From the NCBI GenBank assembly GCA_002367105.1, contig DFCS01000050.1, forward strand, positions 77,112 through 141,111: a DNA stretch of 64,000 bases, read 5' to 3'. Below the pieces are notes generated by a model that did no database searches, was not told the origin of the DNA, and saw nothing but the letters and a program-made list of their open reading frames with translations. Positions 42,546-53,200 of the stretch are shown piece by piece; within the stretch, counting starts at the first letter, position 1; each line of letters starts with the position of its first letter. Both the position numbers and the translations under genes were made by a program. The DNA is from Hungatella sp. UBA3048. GTDB lineage: Bacteria > Bacillota > Clostridia > Lachnospirales > Lachnospiraceae.

Positions 42546-43232
42546 TTGATTCATTATATGTTATCACAGGTAAATATAGCATCCATTGCATTCCGGCTTT
42601 TTCTGTCCATTATTTTATGCGGGGCAATCGGAATGGAAAGGGGGTTAAGAAACCGACCGGCAGGTTTTATGACTTACCTTCTGGTGGGGTGTGGCTCAGC
42701 CCTTATTATGATTACCAATCAATATATTGCTACAGTCTATACCAATGTGGATCCTACCCGAATGGCATCCCAGGTGGTGAGCGGAATTGGTTTTTTAGGA
42801 GCCGGAACCATTATCACCACCTCTAAAAACGAGATCAGGGGCCTGACAACTGCGGCAGGCCTCTGGGCGGCTGCAGCGGTTGGGCTGGCGGTTGGAATCG
42901 GTTTTTACGGCGGAGCCATTATAGGAAGTATTTTTATTATTTTTTCCCTGATGTATTTGAAAAAGATTGACCTTTACATAAAAACACATGCAAAAACCAT
43001 GGAAATATATCTGGAATACAACGAAGAATTTTCCATGCAGAATCTATCTCTGTATACAGAACAATCCCAGTACGAAATTTTTGATATGGAAGCAGGTAAA
43101 ATAAAGACCTTAAACGGGGAATTTGGCACCCTGACCTTTGATGTCAATTTCCGCCATAAGGTCAATCATGTAAAGATTATAGAAGAAATCAGGCAGTTGC
43201 CTGGTATTCTTTATGTGAGAGAGGTGGCATAA
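42546..43232 (+). CDS. MgtC/SapB-family inner-membrane protein
   Basis: A 228-residue protein. The N-terminal 140 residues have four or five membrane segments with GAIGMERGLRNRPAGF near residue 26, VSGIGFLGAGTII near 80 and GLTTAAGLWAAAAVG near 99, all hallmarks of MgtC. The C-terminal 80 residues are a small ACT-like cytoplasmic domain. In Salmonella MgtC inhibits the F-type ATPase and is needed in low Mg2+; the role here is inferred only by family. Start options are TTG 42546 (GGGAG 6 bases ahead) or ATG 42558. Confidence 0.87.
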   Translation: MIHYMLSQVNIASIAFRLFLSIILCGAIGMERGLRNRPAGFMTYLLVGCGSALIMITNQYIATVYTNVDPTRMASQVVSGIGFLGAGTIITTSKNEIRGLTTAAGLWAAAAVGLAVGIGFYGGAIIGSIFIIFSLMYLKKIDLYIKTHAKTMEIYLEYNEEFSMQNLSLYTEQSQYEIFDMEAGKIKTLNGEFGTLTFDVNFRHKVNHVKIIEEIRQLPGILYVREVA

Positions 43233-43270
43233 GCGGGCAGGGAATCGAAGAACTGGTCTGATACAATATC

Positions 43271-43298
43271 TTGCAAAATGGAAGGAATCTGTTATACT
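43271..43298 (+). promoter_or_regulatory. promoter of the DUF554 gene
   Basis: TTGCAA (43271-43276), a 16-base spacer and TATACT (43293-43298). It lies inside the longest open frame, which supports a downstream start at 43356. Confidence 0.65.
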
Positions 43299-43355
43299 GT
43301 TTTTCATAGGAAAAACATGAAACCTATGGAAGACTTGTTATTGCAGAGAGGAAGA

Positions 43356-44039
43356 ATGACCGTGATAGGGACTATTGTAAATACAGCTGCGATTCTGACC
43401 GGCAGTTTAGTCGGTACTTGTGTGAAAAAGGGGATCGAAGAGAAATATCAGGATGCATTATATAATGCCATGGGACTTTCCGCCTGCGGACTTGGCATTC
43501 ATGCAGTCGTACAGAATATGCCAAAAAGCAGCTTTCCTGTGCTGTTTATCATCAGCCTTGCAGCAGGCAGCCTCTTTGGCGCTAAGTTAAATCTGGTGGA
43601 GAGGTTTGATCGTGTGGTAGCCCGCTTTTCAAAAGGAGATCTGGGCCAGGGGCTGTCTACGGCCATTTTGCTGTTTTGTATCGGAACGCTTTCGATTTTA
43701 GGTCCCATGGAGAGCGCGCTTCATGGAGACAATACTTATCTTTTTACAAATGCAACTTTGGACTTTGTTACCTCTATGGTTCTGGCCTCCACCTATGGGA
43801 TCGGGATTGCATTGTCCGCAGTGGTTCTGTTTTTGTGGCAGGGAAGCATCTATCTTTTTTCCGGCTGCCTTTCTGTTTTTTTAACTCCCGAATTATTAAC
43901 TGAGATTTCACTTGTAGGCGGTTTTTTAATCTTTAGCTCCGGTCTTTCCATATTAAAAATCAAGGACTGTAAGGCGTTAAATATGCTTCCTTCTTTATTG
44001 GTGCCAGTTTTATGGTTTTTAATAAAAGCCATTATCTGA
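43356..44039 (+). CDS. DUF554 family membrane protein
   Basis: A 227-residue protein with six or seven membrane segments. It begins MTVIGTIVNTAAILTGSLVG, as DUF554 members do, and has GLSACGLGIHAV and LFCIGTLSILGPMESAL. The transport function often implied for this family is not proven. ATG 43356 with AGAGGAAGA upstream is used because the longer frame overlaps the promoter. Confidence 0.88.
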   Translation: MTVIGTIVNTAAILTGSLVGTCVKKGIEEKYQDALYNAMGLSACGLGIHAVVQNMPKSSFPVLFIISLAAGSLFGAKLNLVERFDRVVARFSKGDLGQGLSTAILLFCIGTLSILGPMESALHGDNTYLFTNATLDFVTSMVLASTYGIGIALSAVVLFLWQGSIYLFSGCLSVFLTPELLTEISLVGGFLIFSSGLSILKIKDCKALNMLPSLLVPVLWFLIKAII

Positions 44040-44074
44040 TGGAAACAGGCTCTAAGTCTTCCGAAAGGAAATTA

Positions 44075-44103
44075 TTGACAAGCCGGTAAAATAAGTGTAT
44101 CTT
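44075..44103 (+). promoter_or_regulatory. promoter of aroE
   Basis: TTGACA (44075-44080), a 17-base spacer and TATCTT (44098-44103), about 70 bases before the aroE start. Confidence 0.65.
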
Positions 44104-44171
44104 ATCGTTAATACAGAGATACCTTTAAACCTGGTAAAGATGGGCAATAGAGTGAGAAGGAGAAAAGAACG

Positions 44172-45041
44172 ATGGAAAAAAGAATTTCGGGAAAAACTGG
44201 TTTGTTAGGGTTGATTGGTTCGCCGGTAGGACATTCCGGATCACCGGCTATGTATAATTACTGCTTTGAGAAGCTGGGGCTGGATTACGCATATCTTGCC
44301 TTTGATATCAAGGTAGACGAGGTCGGGAAGGCGATCGATGCCATAAAAACATTCCGCATGAGGGGCTGCAACGTGACCATGCCCTGTAAAAATGAAGCTG
44401 TGAAATACATGGATGAGCTATCGTCCGCCGCCCGTATCATAGGTGCAGTCAATACCATAGTAAATGAAGATGGAAGGCTGATCGGACATATTACAGATGG
44501 TCAGGGCTTTGTAGATAATCTCCGGGATCACGGAGTAGAAATCGCTGGCAAGAAAATCATTGTCTGCGGCGGAGGCGGAGCGGCCGCCGCAATCCAGGTG
44601 CAGTGCGCCTTAGAGGGTGCCAGGGAAATTTCTGTTTTTAACATAAAGGATGCATTCTTTGAAAGAACCCTTCAAACCGCTGAAAAGATCAGGCAGGAAA
44701 AGCCGGAATGTGTTGTAAATGTATTTGATATTGCGGATAATGAAAAGATGAGGGAAGAGATCGCTTCCAGTAATATTTTGGCGAATGCCACCATTGTTGG
44801 GATGAAGCCAATGGATCAGGAGAGCGTCGTAAAAGATGTGACCATGTTCCGCCCTGGCCTAGTCGTGGTTGATGCGGTATATAATCCAAAGGAAACGAAG
44901 ATGTTAAGAGAGGCAAAGGCAGCCGGCTGCACATGCATTGACGGACAGGGAATGCTTGTATGGCAGGGGGCTGAGGCCTTTAAGCTCTATACAGGGCAGG
45001 AGATGCCGGTACAGGAAGTGAAGGAACTGTTTTTTAGTTAA
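44172..45041 (+). CDS. aroE: shikimate dehydrogenase
   Basis: A 289-residue NADP-dependent enzyme that reduces 3-dehydroshikimate in aromatic amino acid synthesis. Visible motifs: GSPVGHSGSPAMYN (residues 17-30), NVTMPCKNEAVKYMDELS with the catalytic Lys, GAVNTIVNEDG, GHITDGQGF and the NADP loop ICGGGGAAAAIQ near residue 138. Length fits the AroE family. The variant with the GHITDGQG segment resembles the YdiB side, so quinate activity cannot be excluded. It is a single gene with its own promoter and terminator. Confidence 0.92.
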   Translation: MEKRISGKTGLLGLIGSPVGHSGSPAMYNYCFEKLGLDYAYLAFDIKVDEVGKAIDAIKTFRMRGCNVTMPCKNEAVKYMDELSSAARIIGAVNTIVNEDGRLIGHITDGQGFVDNLRDHGVEIAGKKIIVCGGGGAAAAIQVQCALEGAREISVFNIKDAFFERTLQTAEKIRQEKPECVVNVFDIADNEKMREEIASSNILANATIVGMKPMDQESVVKDVTMFRPGLVVVDAVYNPKETKMLREAKAAGCTCIDGQGMLVWQGAEAFKLYTGQEMPVQEVKELFFS

Positions 45042-45083
45042 GGGATTAATCGTTCACAGTATGAGAAAAAGAAGAGGTATAAG

Positions 45084-45124
45084 AAAGGTTCAGAGAATCG
45101 GTTGCGGTTCTTTGGACCTTTTTT
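45084..45124 (+). terminator. terminator of aroE
   Basis: A 14-bp stem (45084-45097 with 45108-45121) with G-U pairs and a run of Ts, right after aroE and about 10 bases before the next promoter. Confidence 0.7.
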
Positions 45125-45134
45125 GCGGGGGGTA

Positions 45135-45161
45135 TTGCTTATTATTTGTTTGTGCTATACT
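45135..45161 (+). promoter_or_regulatory. promoter, second copy of the repeated motif
   Basis: TTGCTT (45135-45140), 15 bases, TATACT (45156-45161). The 30 or so bases around it match the promoter at 41345 at nearly every position. Confidence 0.55.
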
Positions 45162-45453
45162 ATAACCGGCCATTCAATTCAGGTATTAAATGGTAAAACG
45201 ATCCTAAGAAATAACAAATAACTAAATAAGAAAAGATGATGAAAATATAAAAATCGTAAAATTCTGTAATAAATAAAAACAGAAAAATGAAGATATTGCC
45301 AAAAACCTTAAGATGATTTATTTTTACGCAGGTCCGGAAATGCTATACTTTTTATATAACGAAACGCCATAATTCCGCTGTTTTATAGAACGTGCTTATG
45401 GATTCAGAATGAACGGATATAGGCGTAAAAAAAAGTAAGGGGGATCTTTTCTT

Positions 45454-45831
45454 ATGCTTAAAAGCAGCAGGATTTTCAAAAGAAAAGCGGCTGGCATGAT
45501 GGCAGCAGTGATGATGATCGGCATCTTGCCCGTGAACATGATCGGATTTGCTGATGTCCTGGAAATGTCGCCGGACAGCTATGAAGACTTGAATGAAAAC
45601 AAGGCGACAAGGTCCAATGCCAGCTATGCCACTGCATCCAATGCACAGAAAACACAGGAACTGCAGGAAGAGGGAACTGTGTATTATGTGGATGCCAAAA
45701 ACGGAAATGACAGTGGAGACGGAAAAACAGAAGAGACTGCGTGGAAGACCTTTGACAGGGTCAATTCCAAAACCTTTCTACCAGGAGATAAGATACTGTT
45801 AAAGCGGACTGCATCTGGAATCAGGCACTGA
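45454..45831 (+). pseudogene. 5' fragment of a frameshifted secreted beta-helix protein
   Basis: This 125-residue frame has a signal peptide (positively charged start, hydrophobic residues 12-30, likely cleavage near GFAD) and the beginning of a right-handed beta-helix (YYVDAKNGNDSGDGKTEETA). It then passes into a short nonsense tail and stops at 45829. The normal sequence continues one base out of frame from 45801 (LLKADCIWNQALNP), so one A is probably missing in the run at 45801-45803. It belongs to the gene that follows. Confidence 0.75.
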
Positions 45832-48800
45832 ATCCCAAAGGAAGCGGCAGAGATGGAGCGCCCATCATCATTGATACATACGGAGAAGGCAGCCGCCCTT
45901 TGATTAACGGCAATGGTACCTCAGGACCTTCCATTACCGGCGCAGTGACGATTTATAACGAAGAGTACTGGGAAATTTACAACCTGGAAGTGACGAATCT
46001 GGAAAATACGGATAAGGTGGGGGAAGCTATGGACAGCGGTACCAGTGAACGTGCCGGGATCCTGATCTATTCTTCCAATCAGAAAAAGATATACAAACAC
46101 ATTACTGTGAAGAATTGTTACGTACACGATGTTAACTCCAACTTCAAAGGCGGAAAAACTTCAGGCGGCATTATCGTCATGGGCCATTATCTGGACAAGG
46201 ACGGAAACCGGGTTACCATTGATGACAGCGGCAATCTGACCGCCAAAGCCATGGGACGGGCTGCTTTTGAGGATGTGGTGATTGAGGGGAATTATGTAAA
46301 GAATGTGGCGATTGAAGGAATCCGGAATAAATGCAATACGGATATATCCAGTTCCGGCTGGGGGAAAAACGAATTCCTTAAAAACTATTCCAATGTCACC
46401 ATTCGTAATAATTATCTGGAAAATGTCGTAGGTGACGGCATAGTTCTGACAGAAACCAAAGGCGGACTGATCGAGGGCAATATGGTGAATTCCTCCTGCG
46501 GCTTTGACCGGGGGGCAGTAAACTACGCCCAGTGCTGGACCATGTTTGCTGATGATGTTACCGTACAGTACAATGAAGTTTACGGCAACCGGTACGGGTA
46601 CGATGACGGCGAGGCATTTGACTCCGATATGATGAATGTGGACAATATTTTCCAATACAATTTAAGCCATGACTGCGGCGGCGGTGCCATGCTGTTTATG
46701 TCGAGCCAGAAGAATACCATATTCCGTTATAATATAAGCATTAATGACGGCACAGGCACTTATCCCGGGGAAAACAGGATGCAGCAGCAGACCTTCCATT
46801 ATGACAGTACATCTTCTGCAGGGCCCGGCGTAGGCAAAATTTATAACAATACCATCGTCGTCTTTGGAGAAGATAAAAAAACCTCGCTGTTTGGCGGAAT
46901 GAGCAAAAGAACTTGTTTTGTAGATTTCAAAAACAATATCGTTCTGGCGAAGGATGGAGCAACCATTGATTTTGCAGTTTTAGCCCAGGGATCCACCATC
47001 CATAATAACAGCGTGATAGAAAACAATTGTTTTTACCCGGATACCATTGCAAACACCAGTGCTGGTCCTGTTTTGAATAAGGAGAGCCTGGAAGCCAAAG
47101 GAAATATATTTAAGGATCCCATGCTGATCGATTATAAGGAGGGGAAGGATTATTCCAAATTTAAGTATCCCTTAGAGGAGCTGGAAGATCTTATGGATTC
47201 CGATTATACCAAAGACAGGATCCAGATGCTGGCAGAGCCGTATCAGCTGATGGATGGATCTCCCTGTATCCGCGCCGGGCAGAGGCTCGAAGGCATGCCT
47301 ACTGAAGATATTATGGGAAATACCATTGCCGGACGTGTGGATATAGGCGCTCTGGAATATTCCAGCGAGGATGAACTGGCAGAAGAAGTGGAGGAGGTTC
47401 ATATTGTAACGACTCCCGGAGTTTTGCCGAAACTTCCGGCGACCTTAAAGATCATTCTGGACGGAGAATTCTATGATTATCCGGTTAAGTGGGATGAACT
47501 GACAAAGGAGGACTGCATGCAGGCGGGAGTAATTGAACTCGCCGGAGTTCTTCCGGGACTATCCAATCAGGTAGCGGCTTTTATCATTGTGGCAGATGCA
47601 CCGGAACGCTTTGAGCCGGTTGAAGTATCGACGTTTGCAGGAATCTACCCGGTACTCCCTGATAAGGTTACAGCAGAATTTACAGGCGGTTTAACCCTGG
47701 AGCTTGGGGTAACATGGGAAACGCTTACCCTGGGACAGTATTCCCGCGAAGGTGAGATCTCGGTAGAAGGGACTGTTTCTGGTCTGAAGGAAAGATGCAG
47801 GGCAAAGGTAACGGTCATCGGTGAACTGGGTGATGGAACAAGCGTCAAGGAAAAGGTGGCTTCAAAGGATGCCTATACCCAGCAAAGCGACGGAAACAAG
47901 GCTTACGGAAGCTCCGATCCCAATGTTATTAAGGTCAAAACAGCCAATAACTCGCCTTCCTATACAAGAAACGGGCTGATCGGCTTTGACTTAAGTGATG
48001 AAGAGGAGATGCTAAGATCCGCCTCCAGCATTACCATAAAGCTGCAGATGACAAGACCGGTTTCGGAGGCGGATTATAAGACCATTAACAATCATTTTTA
48101 TCTCAAGGTTTATGAGGTGGATGATGTTTGGAATGAGGGAACGGTGACGTGGAATTCCTCTCCCAATTATTCTTTAAAGAACCTGGCGATCAAAGATAAA
48201 AAAATCGTGTATGCCAATATCCGGGATGCCCATGAGAATATTGTGGAACTGGATGTGACCGATTGGGTAAAGAATGCCTATGCGAAAAAAGGACAGACAA
48301 AGTTTTCCTTCCTTATGACAACCGATTATTTCGGTGAGTATGCTAACGGTGACAACGGCGGTATTGATTTCGCTTCCAAAGAGGCAAGCGGAAAGATGGC
48401 TCCTACCATGGTATTGAGCAATGTTTACGAAAGTTCGGTAGAGACTGTTTCCGTATCAACAACGGCAGGGAAGGCTCCGGTGCTGCCGGAGGCGGTGTCA
48501 GTCAGTTACTCAAGCGGAGAACAAAAGAATGTGACCGTGGAATGGAACAGCATAGATTCCGCGAATTACCAGAGCGAGGGGAACTTTGTGGTGTATGGGA
48601 AGGCAAATGGGGTAAAGCTTCCCATAAGATGTACGGTTTATGTCATGGAAGCGATGCATAAAGTCGTCTCGGTCAGGGATATCGCACCGATCATCCAGCT
48701 GGTTGGAACGCCATGGGAGGAACTGGGGCTTCCGGTGACAGCAGCAGCACTGTTAGATAATGGACAGGAAGCAGAAATACCCATAGCATATTGGTTCCCG

Positions 48801-50168
48801 GATAATGCTTATGACCCGGAAAAGGTGTTCACCTATACCTGCATCGGTTATCTGGATCTTAGCGGCCATGAGACAATTGAAAATCCGAATCAAAAGTTTG
48901 CCGCGGTAACCTTGAACATCATTGAACCGGAAGACAAGAATGCTCTCCTTGTTCTCTATACCGAAGCGGCGGATCTGGTCAATCAAGGCGCATTGGATAA
49001 GCTGACCGACGGAGCTAAAAACCGTTTTATAAAGGCATTCAACCAGGCAGCTTCCGTACTGATCAACGAAAAGGCAACCGAATCAGAAGTACATAAGGCC
49101 TATGTCAATTTGATGGAGGCAATCTGGTATCTGGATTCAGAAGAAAATTTAAAACCTGATACTTCCGCCCTCCGGGATCTGGTGCTCATAGCGGAATCCA
49201 AGAACAAGAAGGATTATACCGAAGAGTCCTATGGGGTATTAAAGGATGCTCTTTCAGAAGCTAAGTCTGTTTTAAAGGATAAAACGCTAACAAAGGGCGA
49301 CCAGGACCGGGTTGACCAGGCATACGACAATTTGAAAGAGGCTATAGAAGGCCTGGAGTTTAGCGGGAATTCGGGAACGGAAAACAGGATTATCACAGGG
49401 ATTAATATTATCGCATTACCGAATCAAATTATATATAAAACAGGAGAGCGAATCAGCCATTTCGGCCTAAAGGTGGCCGCCGTGTACAGTGATGGCTCAT
49501 TAAAAGTCATAAACGGCTATGAGATATCAGATGTAAGCACTTCAGTGCCGGGGGTAAAGGATGTGATCATCACTTATCGTACAGCGGTCAATAATGCCAT
49601 TAAAGTGTTCACAGATGTCTTTCAGATAACGGTGATAAAGGAGACTTCCCAGGGAAGCGGTTCCGGCAGCTTTAGAGGAGGCACGTCCTCTCAAAGGACG
49701 GGGGCCAGTATAAGCGGACAATGGCAGAAGGTCAATGAAACGGCATGGAGATTTTTAAAGGCTGACAAAACCTATGCTTCCAACGAATGGGCAAAAATTA
49801 ATGGAAAATGGTACCGGTTCGATAAAGACGGCATGATGCAGACCGGATGGATCGTGGATCAGGGCATATGGTATAAGCTAAGCCAGAATGGCTCCATGGA
49901 GTCGGGCTGGGTAAAAGAAGAATCAGACGGGTACTGGTATTACCTTGATGAGTCCGGCGCCATGAGAACCGGCTGGATTCTTATCAATGGAATCTGGTAT
50001 TACTTTAACCCTGCTACACAGGGAGAAACCGGCTGGCATAAAACAGAAGACGGCAAATGGGGACATCAGACTGGTGAAAGCGGAAGCAGACCGATGGGAG
50101 CCCTTAGTACCAATACCACAACGGCTGACGGATATCGGGTGGATGATAACGGAGCCTGGGTCCAGTGA
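45801..50168 (+). CDS. secreted right-handed beta-helix protein with Ig-like, DNRLRE, FIVAR and choline-binding repeats
   Basis: The main part of a secreted protein of over 1,450 residues, open from 45801; the only ATG is 45900. With numbering from 45900: beta-helix about 1-490 with many N-x-x-G turns, Ig-like (Big_4) at 500-563 and 570-640, a DNRLRE carbohydrate-binding-like module at 650-850, another Ig-like at 850-920, two FIVAR helical modules at 1015-1160, one more Ig-like domain at 1165-1255, and four or five CW_binding repeats (W-x-x-x-G-x-W-Y) at 1275-1390. Beta-helix folds of this kind are often polysaccharide lyases; I cannot name the substrate. The repeats may tether it to a choline-bearing cell wall polymer. 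Because the signal peptide is in another frame, the gene may be inactive. Confidence 0.8.
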   Translation, partial: KADCIWNQALNPKGSGRDGAPIIIDTYGEGSRPLINGNGTSGPSITGAVTIYNEEYWEIYNLEVTNLENTDKVGEAMDSGTSERAGILIYSSNQKKIYKHITVKNCYVHDVNSNFKGGKTSGGIIVMGHYLDKDGNRVTIDDSGNLTAKAMGRAAFEDVVIEGNYVKNVAIEGIRNKCNTDISSSGWGKNEFLKNYSNVTIRNNYLENVVGDGIVLTETKGGLIEGNMVNSSCGFDRGAVNYAQCWTMFADDVTVQYNEVYGNRYGYDDGEAFDSDMMNVDNIFQYNLSHDCGGGAMLFMSSQKNTIFRYNISINDGTGTYPGENRMQQQTFHYDSTSSAGPGVGKIYNNTIVVFGEDKKTSLFGGMSKRTCFVDFKNNIVLAKDGATIDFAVLAQGSTIHNNSVIENNCFYPDTIANTSAGPVLNKESLEAKGNIFKDPMLIDYKEGKDYSKFKYPLEELEDLMDSDYTKDRIQMLAEPYQLMDGSPCIRAGQRLEGMPTEDIMGNTIAGRVDIGALEYSSEDELAEEVEEVHIVTTPGVLPKLPATLKIILDGEFYDYPVKWDELTKEDCMQAGVIELAGVLPGLSNQVAAFIIVADAPERFEPVEVSTFAGIYPVLPDKVTAEFTGGLTLELGVTWETLTLGQYSREGEISVEGTVSGLKERCRAKVTVIGELGDGTSVKEKVASKDAYTQQSDGNKAYGSSDPNVIKVKTANNSPSYTRNGLIGFDLSDEEEMLRSASSITIKLQMTRPVSEADYKTINNHFYLKVYEVDDVWNEGTVTWNSSPNYSLKNLAIKDKKIVYANIRDAHENIVELDVTDWVKNAYAKKGQTKFSFLMTTDYFGEYANGDNGGIDFASKEASGKMAPTMVLSNVYESSVETVSVSTTAGKAPVLPEAVSVSYSSGEQKNVTVEWNSIDSANYQSEGNFVVYGKANGVKLPIRCTVYVMEAMHKVVSVRDIAPIIQLVGTPWEELGLPVTAAALLDNGQEAEIPIAYWFPDNAYDPEKVFTYTCIGYLDLSGHETIENPNQKFAAVTLNIIEPEDKNALLVLYTEAADLVNQGALDKLTDGAKNRFIKAFNQAASVLINEKATESEVHKAYVNLMEAIWYLDSEENLKPDTSALRDLVLIAESKNKKDYTEESYGVLKDALSEAKSVLKDKTLTKGDQDRVDQAYDNLKEAIEGLEFSGNSGTENRIITGINIIALPNQIIYKTGERISHFGLKVAAVYSDGSLKVINGYEISDVSTSVPGVKDVIITYRTAVNNAIKVFTDVFQITVIKETSQGSGSGSFRGGTSSQRTGASISGQWQKVNETAWRFLKADKTYASNEWAKINGKWYRFDKDGMMQTGWIVDQGIWYKLSQNGSMESGWVKEESDGYWYYLDESGAMRTGWILINGIWYYFNPATQGETGWHKTEDGKWGHQTGESGSRPMGALSTNTTTADGYRVDDNGAWVQ

Positions 50169-50227
50169 TAATTTAACTTAAAAGAGGGATTTCCCTCTTT
50201 CAGGGACCATTTGGGGGAAGCGGTCTT

Positions 50228-53200
50228 ATGAAGGTAAAATGGAAAAAAATATGCGGGGCGGCGCTGATTTGTTCTATACTTATGGAGACTCTTATTTATG
50301 CAGCTCCTATACCCGGGAGTCCTGCGTTTAATACGGATCAAAACGCTCTGGAAACGGTTTTAAATGACGGGCTGGTCATGCATTCTTCCTTTGATGAAAG
50401 CAGTATATCCGGGAGCAGGGTAAAAGACCAGACCGGAAGAGGAAATGATGGAACCATTTACGGTCAGCCGGCCTTTGTAAAGGGGATTCGTGGAAACGGT
50501 GTTTCCGTGAATAACGGAAGCAAAGCCGGTCAGCCAAACACCAAAGCCGACCATTATATTTCCTATGGTCAGACTGGAGATCTAAAATTTGGAACGGAAG
50601 ATTTTTCCCTGTCCTTTTGGATGAAGACGGAAAATCACGGACAGAATAACGGTACCATCCTTTCCAATAAAAACTATATAAGCGGCAGCAATATAGGTTG
50701 GGCATTAGGTAATTTTAATAATGTCAGTGATGTGGATATGAGAATGAACGTTTCAGGAACAGGAAACAGCCGGGTGGAAGTAAAAGGAATCCCTGCCAAC
50801 GATGACAAATGGCATCATGTAGCCGGCAGCTTTGACAGGGATGGCGATATGACGGTTTATCTGGACGGAGAGAAATATTCGTCTGCATCTATGACAGGAC
50901 ACAAAGGAAAATCTGTTGATACGGGACTGGACTTCATCTTAGGCGGCGATGGAAGAGGGTGCTATGGCATGAGCGGCTGTACCGTTGATGAACTCCGGGT
51001 GTACAAGAAGGCAGTCAGTGCCTCAACCGTAAAAACTATTTATGAAGCAGAAGGAGTGATGGCAGCAGTGGAACAAATGAAAAAACAGCTGGCCTCCATC
51101 AAGCCGGGTTCCCAGTATTCTCTGGATGGGATCCGTGCTATGGAGCAGGAAATTGAGAATGTTGAAAAAGAACTGGAGGGCATGACAGCCGCCGCAGCCA
51201 TGGCAGCCGTCAGCAGTCTGAAAGAAAAATACAATGAATTTTTAGAAGGCAGCGAGCCGCTTTGCAGTTTCCAGGTGATAGCCGATGTCCATATAAAGTC
51301 TGATAACCTGTCGGAAACCAATGCAGTGAATTTTATAGCTGGGTTAAAGGATATGAAAACCATAGATCCTGACTCTCTGGGGGTATTGAATCTGGGTGAT
51401 TTTACACAGAGCGGCACTGAGGCCCAGTATCGTGGGATTTATAACATCATGGATCAGTATTCGCCGGTTTCTGACGATAAGGTTATCATGGCCCTTGGTA
51501 ATCATGATGTCAGGGGATTCAATTCTGCTGACTGGAACAAGGATGAAACCGTTATCAGCGCATACTGGCCTGCAGCAAAAGGTCTTTATCTGAAACATAA
51601 TAAAAGATATATGCCAGGAAGCGGTGAAACCCTCTATTTTGACCGGTGGCTGGGAGGGTATCATTTTATCGTACTCAATACGGAAAACGGCTTAAAGGAT
51701 ACCATGTATCTATCCGGAGAGCAGTTAAACTGGCTGGAAAAGACTCTGGCTGAAAATGCCAGCCCGGATAAGCCTATTTTTGTCATGGGACATAATGCAT
51801 TAAAGGATAGTCACTGGAGAAGCAATATCCTGCTGGATTTCGGTAATCAGGATTCCAAGGTAAAGGAGATATTTGCCAGATATCCCCAGGTGATTTACAT
51901 GTCCGGTCATATTCACAACGGTTTCGGCGTAGCAGAAGCCATTGACAGGGAATACGGGACCATGATTGATCTACCCTCTTATAATGAGACGGAAAACGGA
52001 GTAAAAGAAGCCGGAACAGGTTACCATGTAAAGATTTATGAAGACAGTGTGGTATTTAAAGCAAGAAACTTTAAAACCTCTGCCTGGCTGCCGGAGTACG
52101 ATATAACGGTTGCTCTTCCTGGTCTTCCTTACCTGTACAAAAAGGCGAAAAGCTTAAATCCCGGCGCTTATACGCCTGAGTCTTACGGGAAAATATTAAA
52201 GCTTATGGAAGAGGGGAAATTGGTTTTCCAGAAGGAATACGATCAGAGTAAGCTGACCTATGAAAATGTGGCTCCTCCTGGGGTCAGCCTGTTTACCAGG
52301 GAGGTAAGGGACAGGATCCATGAACTTGCGTCAGAACTTTCCTCGGCAATGAATGCACAACCAGTTGATTCCCAGTTTCAGGAACTAAGGGAAAAGTGGC
52401 TGGTTACGCTGCTGGGCGGAGAGCTTGATACCGGCAATGAGGCGGTCCGCACATATATCCGGGGGCTTGATGATAAGGCCGGAGAATACTGGAACACCAT
52501 GATAAAGGGAAACGATGAATCCAGGACAAATCTCTGGAGCGATCTGGATATGAGCTACATCAAAGGAACCGGCGCACAAGCCAAGGTCCACTCCGGCAAT
52601 GTAGCTGTGACCTTCTACCGGTTAAAAGATGTGGCGATCGCATGGGCAACAAAGGGATGCCAGCTGTACCAGAATGAGGAAGTAAAAAAAGAGCTGATCC
52701 TGGCCCTGGATTTTATGAATGAACATCATTATAACAGCAGTGACGAAAAGAACCCGGTGTTCGGAAACTGGTGGCACTGGGAAATCGGAGGCCCCATTGC
52801 ATTTCAGGATACGGCTCTGATTCTATATGAGGATCTGACACCGGATCAAATTGATCGCTATGCAGCGGCAGTCAACCGGTTTACGAACGTATGCGACCGT
52901 CCCTCCGGTTATCCTGGTTCCCCGGCCATGACAGGGGCAAATCTAATCGACAAAGGCATGGTGGTGGTCCAAACCGGCCTTTTGACCAACAACCGGGATA
53001 AGTTTTATCATGTGAAGAAGGCATATAAAACCGTATTTGAATATGTGACTACAGGAGATGGATTCTATGAGGACGGGTCCTTTATCCAGCACCAGGCTCT
53101 TTCCTATATGGGCGGATACGGTTCCCAACTGTATGAGAAGCTGAGCATTCTGTTTTCCGTATTTTCCGGCACTGATTTTGAACTCACCTACGAGGATCAC

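Larger units (their letters stand above)
45042..45453 (+). other. intergenic region before the beta-helix gene
   Basis: About 410 bases with no gene. It holds the aroE terminator (45084-45124), a promoter at 45135 and an A-rich leader of about 290 nt that ends in GTAAGGGGG ahead of the beta-helix start. A weak TATACT at 45344-45349 may be a second promoter. Confidence 0.55.

Noticed and set aside
42542..42826. Alternative frame overlapping the MgtC gene start
   Set aside because: It overlaps the MgtC coding region in another frame and has no family features.
45799..45804. Programmed -1 frameshifting in the beta-helix gene as the firm explanation
   Set aside because: The site is not a full X-XXY-YYZ heptamer and I see no clear stimulatory stem, so a missing base or sequencing error is the simpler explanation.
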